Below are positions 6,792 to 13,794 of a stretch of DNA of 13,794 bases, one piece after another. Positions within the stretch are counted from its first letter, which is position 1, and every line of letters begins with the position of its first letter. The stretch is from Parachlorella kessleri (lineage: Eukaryota > Chlorophyta > Trebouxiophyceae > Chlorellales > Chlorellaceae), in contig BBXU01002564.1 in NCBI GenBank assembly GCA_001598975.1, forward strand, positions 1 to 13,794. The letters run 5' to 3'. The notes beneath the pieces were generated by a model, which was not told the origin of the DNA, did no database searches, and saw only the letters and a program-made list of their open reading frames with translations. The translations under genes were made by a program, and so were the position numbers.

Positions 6792-9700
6792 ATGCTACTG
6801 TGCACCAGTGCACTGCGACATATTTTGTCTCCAGGCCTCCGCCAACAGTGCCGGCTAGTTACCCATCGCTGCCTCAGCGAGTCCCTCAGGAGTCCTAGGC
6901 TTCAGCAACACCACGGCCGCAGGGAGTTACTTCGGTGTGGAGCAGCTATGGAGCAACCCGCAGCAGGAACCCCTGGGACCACCTTGGAGGGCGCCAAGGC
7001 TGAGCCAAAGGTTCCTCTGGACAAGGGGCTGTTCCGAGAGGAGCTCTGTGTGAAGGCGCTGCGGGTGCCCACGAAGCAAATGCAGCAGTATAAAACACTC
7101 CTCTCCAGGTACCTGCAGTGACCTCCTCCTTGCGAGCCTCCCGCCCGTACAGCCTTGCCTGGCAAGGTTGGCAACAGTTGTGTCACCTGGGCCCCGTGTA
7201 GGCATTTGTTAAACAAACCCCGGATGAAGAACACCCAGGACATAATGGGTGACCCTGGGCACAAGCTCGTCCTATTCAGCGAGCAGATATCAGGGGAGGG
7301 TGAGTCATGCAGTGGTGGTGGCGGTTGGGGGGCCAGCTAGGCAAGTACCCCTGGCAAGCAGGAGTGCCAGCAGCAACCTCCTAGCGGAGAAGGCCAGGGG
7401 ACGCGATAGTATTGCTCACCCACCAGCTCCCTGTGACGCAATTACAGTGTATGCAAGCAAATGATCACCGCGTGTAGCTGCAGAAATGACGCGCCTCCAA
7501 ATTACACGTGGCGGGCAGAGCATGACGGTGGGGCAGCTGATAGAGGCAGATGACTTGCAGGTAGGCATGTATTGCCCTCGTGTCGTTGTGCTTTGGGTGG
7601 CTGTTTGTGCAAACAGAGTTGAAAGCGGACTGTAGTGACAGGGGACGATGCAGTTATGCTCTGGAGCTTGCCTAAGTTCTCTCCTAGGTTGTTATTAGCA
7701 AGAGGCTGACTTGTAAGCCTGCGAGTGAGTGAGGCTTTGTTTACAACCAGTCTGCCCAGCTGCGCCCTGGCCAAAGTCGGCCACAAGCTTGCAAGCTTGC
7801 GTAGCAACTGCCGTTCTGCTTTCCAGAGCTAGCTCCATGATGCATGCGAACAGGCAGCAGAGCCACTGACGTGGGTATGGCGACACTGATCCTGGCCCCA
7901 GGTAGACGATGCCAGGGTGCAAGTGGACTACTCCTACTTCCCCGCCTCACATATCTTGCAGGTGCGTGGTCAGCTTTGATCTTACCTGTCGCACGTTGCA
8001 CCTGCAGCTACGGTTATCCGTGTTCCAACCTCCTGAGTGCCTGCATGCTGCAGCCTGGGGAAGCCTGCTCCCTCTTGAAGCAGCACTCCGCTGTGGCTGC
8101 CCAATGGCCACATATGGCTCGGACTTGCGAACTCCCTGGCTGGGGAGTGATGCCTGTGAATGTGTGTGTGGAAGCTTATAACATCCTGGCTCTTAGGTTG
8201 GTCTACTCAACACGGAACTCACGGCAGCTTTGTAGAACAGCGGTGCGCTGCAACTTCTCAATAGACGAACTCATAATGTTGAATAGTGGCTGTGCCTACC
8301 CCATGAAGAGGATACTGCCGCCAGGCATGGAGGTCCCCAGCGCATTTGAGACTGTCGGCCACATCGCCCACCTCAACCTGCGAGAGGAGCTGCTGCCCTG
8401 GAAGCACGTCATCGGCCAGGTGGGGCACCAGGCTGAGCTGGCCAGGAGCGCCGCTGATACCCTCCCCTGGGGCTAACTGATGCACCCACTGCCATTGCTC
8501 CTGTTTGCTGGAGACTGGCAGCACCCACATATCATGTACTGCCTTTGTTGGCATGGCACCGTGAAACGCTGCGTCTGCACACGCACTTGAGGACCGCACG
8601 ACGCACTGCAACCTACGGCAGCTCCCTGCCCGGTCACCCCTCCGCCCATCCCTGCTTGCCCACCCTCGCCATGCGCGGCATCTTTGAGAGCAGGTGCTCC
8701 TGGACAAGAACCCGAGGCTGCGGGTGGTGGTGAACAAGGTGGGCAGCATCGAGAACGAGTGGCGGGTGTTCCAGATGGAGGTCCTGGCCTCAGCGCCGGC
8801 GCCGGGGGCGGCTGACGGTGCCAGCGCCAGCGGCGAGGCCAGTAGCAGCGGCGGCAACAGGCTGTATGAGACGGAGGTGCGGCAGCACGGCGCCAGGTTC
8901 CGGCTGGACTTCTCAAAGGTGAGCAGAAGGACATGGTACCTGAAGGTCTTGATAGTTTGGACCCTCCTGGAATCCACCGAGCGGCCCAGGCCCGCACCCC
9001 TCCTCTATGCACACTGGTGGGCTCCTTTGATAGCCCTCCCTGTACAACAGCTAGCTAGCTGTCTGTGGCTCCCACGCCATAGTTCCCTCAGGCCCGCTGC
9101 TCTTTGCAACGACAGCAGCCCTACCACTAACCTGGACGTCACCCCCTGTCCAGGTCTACTGGAACTCTCGGCTGGAGGCGGAGCACCACCGCCTGGTTCG
9201 CGAGGTCTTCCGGAAGGGCGACACCGTGCTGGATGTCATGGCGGGCATCGGCCCCTTTGCCATCCCCGCAGCGCAGAAAGGCTGCACGGTAGGACCGGGG
9301 CGTGGTTGGAGGTGGCGGGGTGGGTTCCTGTTTGTTTGGGGAGCAGTGGGCTTCTGCTGTTGCGTATCAAGCACCAGCTTCTGCTTCTCATCCATGCTTT
9401 TGGGGTCGTTCAGTGGGAGCTCTATGAGAACCTCCTGATTGTTATGGGAGCACATCAACCTTCAGGTCTGCCTCCCAAACTGAGCATTACTACTCCAGTC
9501 TGACTTTTGTTCCCTGATTTTGTGGCTGGCAGGTGTGGGCTAACGACCTCAACCCTGATAGCTTCCTTTGGCTCCGGACCAACATCGCCCTCAACAAGGT
9601 GTCAGCCAGGGTTGTTCCCTTGAACCTTGACGGGCGGGAAGTCATCCGGCTTGCGACCAGGGGCGAGCTCCCACTGGCAGCCGCAGCAGCCGAGGCGGCT

Positions 9701-10893
9701 GCCACCGCTGCAGCGGAGGCAGACAGGAGGGGGAAGAAGGGAGGCAAACCCAGGGGCGGACAGCAGCGGCGGCAGCATTGGCAGCAGCAGCAGCAGGAAG
9801 CAAGCATTGAACAGCAGCAACAGGGAGAGAGCAGTGATCAGCAGCCAGAGCAGCAGCAGGCGGGCGAGGGACCTGCTAGAGAACCTGCTAAAGAATTTGC
9901 TACAGAACCGCAGCAGCAGGAGCAGCAGCAGGAGGCAACGCCTGCCAGTCAGCAGCACAGCCAGCAGCCAAAGAAGCAGCAGCCACCACAGCCATGCTTT
10001 CCCGAGCGGGGCGGGCTCTTCCAGCATGCAGTGATGAACCTGCCAGCGTTAGCTGTCGAGTTCCTAGACGCTTTCCGTGGCGCCTTTGATCCGGAGCTCT
10101 GGGCAGGCCAGCAGTTGCCGCTGGTGCACGTATACACCTTTTGCAGAGATAAGGAGGAAGACTGTGATGGTAAGGCAACGGTTGGACTAGAGCAACAACA
10201 TCTTCATGGCTTGGTATGTGCGGGGGCTGGCTTGGACGGCGTCTTAGCCTGGGGAGCATGCAGCTGTTGAGCATTGCTCCATCGTGCCTGGAGGTCATGG
10301 AGCAGCGAGCAGGTCTAGGATGGCAGCAGTCCCTGAGGTGCCACAGCCGTGCGGCCACTAGTGGCTGGCTGTCATGCTGTGACACGCAGAGGCTCGACTT
10401 GCGTTGAGCCGTCCTGCTCCACTTTCCTGGCATTATGACTTTCTTTCCCACACCAAGGTCATTGTAGATATCTCAGCGCTCAGCGCGGACCTGACCGTCT
10501 CCCGCATGCCTCTCCGTGGGCCTTACCCCCTGGTCTGATGGACGACACAGAGGGGCAATCCCCTCCTCCCAGCACCGCAAGCTCCCCCACCCACACCCCA
10601 ACTCACGCTGTGCTCACGCTGCTGCCCCCGCGGCAGGCATGCGGCGGCGAGTGGAGGCGGCACTGGGCGGCACCCTGGACACCGACCCCGCGTTCCACCT
10701 GGTGCGAGATGTGGCCCCTAACAAGAAGATGTACTGCATCAGCTTCAGGGTCCCGCCCAGCATTGCCTTTGCTGGCGCGGCTGCAGCAGCACAGCCTGCA
10801 GGCGGCCAGCAGCAGCAGCAGGGGCATACAGATGGTGCCGTGGAGGGGAGCCCGGCGACTGACATGGCCAGCAAGCGGCAGAAAGTGGGATAG
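6792..10893 (+). CDS. TRM5: TRM5, tRNA (guanine37-N1)-methyltransferase
   Basis: Nine exons: 6792-7108, 7202-7299, 7484-7560, 7902-7961, 8309-8419, 8694-8918, 9154-9288, 9533-10169, 10637-10893 (1917 nt, 638 aa). Every junction keeps frame and rebuilds Trm5 motifs: [10 protein letters not shown] (200-209), [17 protein letters not shown], the SAM loop DVMAGIGPF (323-331), NDLNP (345-349), NLDGRE, MNLPA (509-513) and [12 protein letters not shown]. Known: Trm5 uses S-adenosylmethionine to methylate N1 of G37 beside the anticodon, preventing +1 frameshifting, in cytosol or nucleus and in mitochondria. Seen: residues 1-52 are Arg/Ser/Leu-rich with few acids, like an organelle presequence; a second in-frame ATG at 6948 has a strong context and would give a 586-aa form. 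Residues about 390-502 are a Gln/Ala-rich insert within the methyltransferase fold. The tail ends KRQKVG, a possible nuclear signal. The acceptor of exon 5 (gaag) is the weakest. Divergent to XRCC4. Confidence 0.92.
9675..10012 (+). repeat. GCN/CAG-rich low-complexity tract in TRM5 exon 8
   Basis: Runs of gca/gcc codons, then imperfect CAG/CAA runs, encode poly-Ala and then Gln-rich protein (five consecutive Q, then four, with many QQQ). The tract is in frame and interrupted by charged and Pro residues, so it is an expanded insert and not a pure microsatellite. It lies between conserved NLDGRE and MNLPA, where the human protein has only a short linker. CAG tracts are prone to length changes between strains. 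Confidence 0.75.
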
Positions 10894-11063
10894 CGGCCAG
10901 CCCATGTGGGCTCGCGCCGACCTGCTGGTCTGTCTGGCTTGGAAGCATGGTCCATGTCTTGTGCCTGATCCATGCCATCCTAACATCCCAGAGCCTCTCA
11001 GCTTGCTAGTGTCAGCCTGAGCGTTTTGGAATGTGCAAGAGCTTAGCCGAAGCCTGAGGAGTC

Positions 11064-11068
11064 TGTAA
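11064..11068 (+). terminator. UGUAA poly(A) signal for TRM5
   Basis: TGTAA 171 nt after the TRM5 stop codon, at a normal distance for a green-algal 3' UTR. Cleavage is expected near 11080-11090. Confidence 0.55.
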
Positions 11069-11351
11069 GTGCATTGTGCCAAGCGGGATGTAGTAAGGTA
11101 GGAGAAATAGATAGAGTACAGAACGGAGTACACGAAGTAGTGGTTGCCCAACTGCCAAGTTATGGAAGAACACCAGCCACTGTGAGCAGAACCACAAGAG
11201 TCATGCAATATGAGCACGCTTCTGGGCTCTATTCAGCACACTGCAGTGTATCTAGGGACCTCTAATGTCAACTACTATCCACTGTTGGTGTGCTGGAGGT
11301 AGTACTACCATGCAGTCATGGGTATAGCACAGGCGAGACTCAGGCGCATTC

Positions 11352-11407
11352 TGCATCCAGCCCTGTCAGTACAGTTCGTCTCTCACTCTCTGTTCGCACT
11401 ACCTGCC
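11352..11407 (+). repeat. Dispersed repeat, copy 2
   Basis: Partner of 1001-1055 (about 80% identity over 56 aligned positions, one gap). This copy is followed at once by a TATA-like ttataaag (11412-11419), but no gene starts here on the plus strand; the site lies between two convergent 3' ends. The other copy has no TATA sequence after it. Confidence 0.5.
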
Positions 11408-11630
11408 TCCCTTATAAAGAGCATAGGCATTGCTTGGGCTCCTGCCCACAGCCAGCCAGCTGCTTGTGGCAGAGGCCGGAACACCGCCGACACTAGATGT
11501 CTAAGTGGGCCTGTCAAGCACTCATCAGCTGGACAGTACATCTCAGGCAAGACACATAACTGCATAGACCTCTGTCAGCTAAGTATACCCGTACCTCCTC
11601 TTTGATCGGATTACCTGCCACCCTAAATAA

Positions 11631-13604
11631 CTACAGCTCGCCCAGCAGCCGCAGCACACAGACATTGGCATGTAGCTCTGGCCCGTGCTTGTGCCGTGCG
11701 GTGAGCGGCATGAGGAAGGCATCGGTGCGCGTTCCCTCTGCGATACCCTGCTGCATCTGATACTCCAACGCCTGCACCAGCAGCAGGCACCTCAGCATGG
11801 CCCCCCTGTCAAACCCTGCCCACAACTGCGAGCAGAGCAGCCAAGAACAGAGACACGTGGAGGGCTGCCACTCGCAGCTGAGATGCAGCACCGCCGCCCT
11901 GACCCCGGCAGCCCCCAGGCAACATCTCACTCTGATGTAACCCAGCACGTGTTGATGAACATGCACAACCACTTTCCCCCAGGACGCAGCCCAGGTGAGG
12001 CAACTTGCCATGTCGCTGTCTATCCTCTCCACGTGGTCTGTCAGCCGCTGCGCCAGTGTTGCCTCCGTCACCGCACCGCTGCTCACGCCAGCCAGCACGC
12101 CGCCGGCCTCGGCCGCGAGGCGAGGCCGCTTGGCTGCAGCAAGGAGACGTGACAAGAACTAGCTAGTCCTGGGGATGTGGAAGTGTTGTGCTATGGGAGT
12201 GCACCCATTCAACAGGAGCATAGTGCGCTGGAAGACCCCACGCACGAGCCAGCAGTTGTTATCCCACCGCAACAGTCCTTCCAGAATGGCGCCCAGGCAG
12301 CACACCGGCCGTGTTCCTGGGCAGCTGCCAACCCACCAGCTCTGCTCTTGCCTGCCGCGTCCCCGCCGCCGCCGCCCCCTTGCTGCTGCCCCTGCCCCTG
12401 GCCGCCCTCCCGCCCCGCCATGTTGCCCAGCACCGCGAACAGCGCGGCCGCCACGTTGGGGATGTACTTGGTGAGGTTGCGCTTGCGCTGCTTCTGCTCG
12501 CGCGCCGCCAGCTGCTTGGTGATCTTGGTTCGCAGCTGGCCGCAGCACTGCTGGATGGCGACCTTGACCGCGGTCTGGATCTCCTCCACATCGTCCGCTG
12601 CAATGAGGCAGCAGGGTGTGGGCCTGGGTGGGTGTCTGCGTGGGTGCGGCTGGGCCGATGGCTGCGCAACTGGGTAGGTGGGTGCAAAAAGGCAGTGGTA
12701 GCTGCGAGGTGGTAGGCATGTGGGTGAGGCACAGTTGCATGGACACGGCTTCCACCCTCCATTGCGTTTCTTGGCGAAGAGCCAAGGTACAGCAGCATGG
12801 CCGTCAGCAGTATACCCCCTAGGCCATTAGTCAAGGTAGACACCTCGCTTGCATTCCCTCTGCGAGCCATTGCATCCGTCAAGTGCCACCCCTTCTGCTC
12901 TCTTCTACACAGCTCCCTCAACACCAGGCCCCCTGCCTACCTACATACTCCTTGCCGGCCCCCTTGAAAGGGATCTTGGTGGACACCAGCGACACAAAAA
13001 CGGCCACACGGTCGCTGGACTGGTTGATCTTGTACATCCCCCAGTTGATGCGCTTGAGTGCGGTGCGGGTGATGACGTCAGAGCCGCCCTGCGGGGGCAG
13101 CCCAGCAGCAGGAATCGCCTGTGAGAGGCGGTGGGCGCACTGCCATGCCTCGCCCCTGCAGGCCCGGCACGGCAGTGGCACCGCCCGTAGGCAGGATGGG
13201 AGGCGCTTTCCTACACAGTCACAAGCCGCAGCCACAGTGCCCCTTCCCCCCAAGCCCAATTGCTGATGCCAAAAGTAAGAGCTTCTCGGAGCATGCACCT
13301 GCCTGCCCCACCCAGCCCCGCCCTGCTCCCCTGCCCGCCCGCGACCCGCCCACCACCACACACGCACACACACACACACACACACACAAACCACCGCCAC
13401 CACCCACCCCCACCTCGAACAGCAGCGGTATGCGGTTGGCAAAGCGGTGTATGTTGATGCCGGGCTTGATGTCCTTGCCGCCCACGCTGACCGCCGCCTC
13501 CACGATGAAGGCGTGGCCCTCGTGCACCCGCGCCTCCAGCTCGTGCGTGGCCACCAGCTCCGGCCGCAGCTCCTTCATGATGCCCAGGCGCAGGTTGTAC
13601 TCGC
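11631..13604 (-). CDS. TOP6B: DNA topoisomerase VI subunit B, C-terminal part (5' end outside window)
   Basis: Visible minus-strand exons: 13604-13414, 13088-12941, 12597-12337, 12133-12009, 11771-11631 (about 288 aa; plant TOP6B is about 670). Seen: GEYNLRLGIMKELRPELVAT, GGKDIKPGINI, FANRIPLLFE, ALKRINWGMYKINQ, VSLVSTKIPFKGAGKEYV, QQCCGQL, REQKQRKRNLTKYIP and DMALEYQMQQG, the order found in plant TOP6B. Known: TOP6B is the GHKL ATPase subunit that, with a Spo11-like TOP6A, passes one DNA duplex through another; in plants it is needed for endoreduplication. The ATPase domain lies beyond the right edge; what is here is the end of the transducer region and the eukaryotic C-terminal extension. 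A Gly/Gln-rich linker follows NMAGRE, then KRPR, a candidate nuclear signal. The intron at 12008-11772 starts with GC. The first visible exon may begin upstream of 13604 because the frame is open there. Ends LLGEL, TAG. Confidence 0.9.
11772..12008 (-). other. GC-AG intron in TOP6B
   Basis: The exon ends ...GACATG and the intron opens GCAAGT, the textbook GC-donor consensus; the acceptor is ctgctggtgcag. Joining ATG to GCGTTGGAGTAT gives DMALEY, the conserved family sequence, in frame. The nearest GT donor (one base into codon GCA+A) would shift the frame. Length 237 nt. Confidence 0.75.
13365..13388. repeat. (CA)12 microsatellite in a TOP6B intron
   Basis: Twelve uninterrupted CA units on the plus strand, flanked by imperfect CA/CAC repeats (13349-13364), inside the TOP6B intron 13413-13089. 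In transcript sense the intron begins with G-rich sequence followed by a (UG)n tract near the donor. Confidence 0.9.
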
Positions 13605-13794
13605 CTGCGGGGGCAGGGGCGCACACACCACGCAGCGCGGCTCTCGCGGGGGCCAGGCTTGACTGTTCCTTGATGTGGGAGATCAGGCAGGGGGCGGCGG
13701 AGGCGGCAGCCGGCCCCCCAGGTTGCACTGGCCGCGGTGGCCGCCGCCCGCAGCCCCCTGGTCCTGGGTGCGTGACACAGCAGCGGGCGGGCAC
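13605..13794 (-). other. Probable TOP6B intron, or 5' extension of the exon
   Basis: The sequence before GEYNLRLG ends in a strong acceptor (cccctgcccccgcag), so an intron is likely. However, the frame is open all the way to 13794, and read unspliced the last codons before GEYN would be APAPA, close to the family's SPAGEYNL. The rest of that reading does not resemble TOP6B. No donor can be fixed inside the window. Confidence 0.4.

Larger units (their letters stand above)
10894..11630. other. Intergenic between convergent TRM5 and TOP6B
   Basis: This region holds the 3' UTRs of both genes. TRM5 has a UGUAA at 11064. For TOP6B no TTACA (UGUAA on the minus strand) was found between 11100 and 11630, so its signal is a variant or lies further left. 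Open frames here (for example 11074-11265 and 11318-11605 plus) show no motif. The second copy of the dispersed repeat lies at 11352-11407. Confidence 0.55.

Noticed and set aside
10538..11020. 160-codon plus-strand frame over TRM5 exon 9
   Set aside because: Exon 9 in the other frame encodes the conserved [12 protein letters not shown] block and joins exon 8 in phase.
11412..11420. TTATAAAGA as a promoter TATA box
   Set aside because: No plus-strand gene starts downstream; the site lies between two convergent 3' ends. Kept only as a note on repeat copy 2.
1..13794. A novel multi-gene defence, biosynthetic or mobile system
   Set aside because: All five genes belong to known eukaryotic housekeeping or enzyme families, on mixed strands with separate signals. 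No terminal inverted repeats, reverse transcriptase, transposase, integrase or CRISPR array was seen on either strand.

Overview
The window reads as nuclear DNA of a green alga (core chlorophyte). Reasons: five intron-rich protein genes sit on both strands; exons are GC-rich with Ala/Gln-rich low-complexity inserts; introns (about 80-470 nt) have GT..CAG borders; UGUAA, the usual chlorophyte poly(A) signal, lies 3' of three genes; and the gene set suits a plant-lineage alga (TypA/BipA GTPase, archaeal-type topoisomerase VI subunit B). The style of the inserts hints at Chlorophyceae, possibly Sphaeropleales, but the species cannot be told from the sequence.

Layout: (1) 93-161 (+), last exon of a TypA/BipA translational GTPase, with a long 3' UTR and UGUAA at 675. 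(2) 1285-3677 (+), a five-exon, single-pass membrane sulfotransferase of about 512 aa with both PAPS-binding motifs. (3) 6491 down to about 4807 (-), XRCC4, the DNA ligase IV partner of non-homologous end joining; six exons, the last one uncertain. (4) 6792-10893 (+), TRM5, the tRNA m1G37 methyltransferase; nine exons, two candidate start codons. (5) 13604 down to 11631 (-), the 3' half of TOP6B, five visible exons, cut by the window edge. Exon joins were worked out by hand: reading frames had to stay open across each junction, splice sites had to be acceptable, and the joined protein had to fit remembered family sequences.

XRCC4 and TRM5 are head to head, with 300 bp between their start codons and a TATA box in between. 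The sulfotransferase/XRCC4 and TRM5/TOP6B pairs are convergent, with roughly 1.1 kb and 0.74 kb between stop codons. The genes do not form one pathway: translation, wall or secretory sulfation, DNA repair, tRNA modification and DNA topology are an ordinary mixture of housekeeping functions. I found no CRISPR array, intact transposon, rRNA, tRNA or novel multi-gene system.

The most interesting points are at gene-structure level: two in-frame TRM5 starts that look built for dual targeting, a GC-AG intron in TOP6B, a minimal AUG-stop uORF touching the XRCC4 start, long Gln/Ala inserts inside two enzymes, and a diverged 56-bp repeat shared by two intergenic regions.
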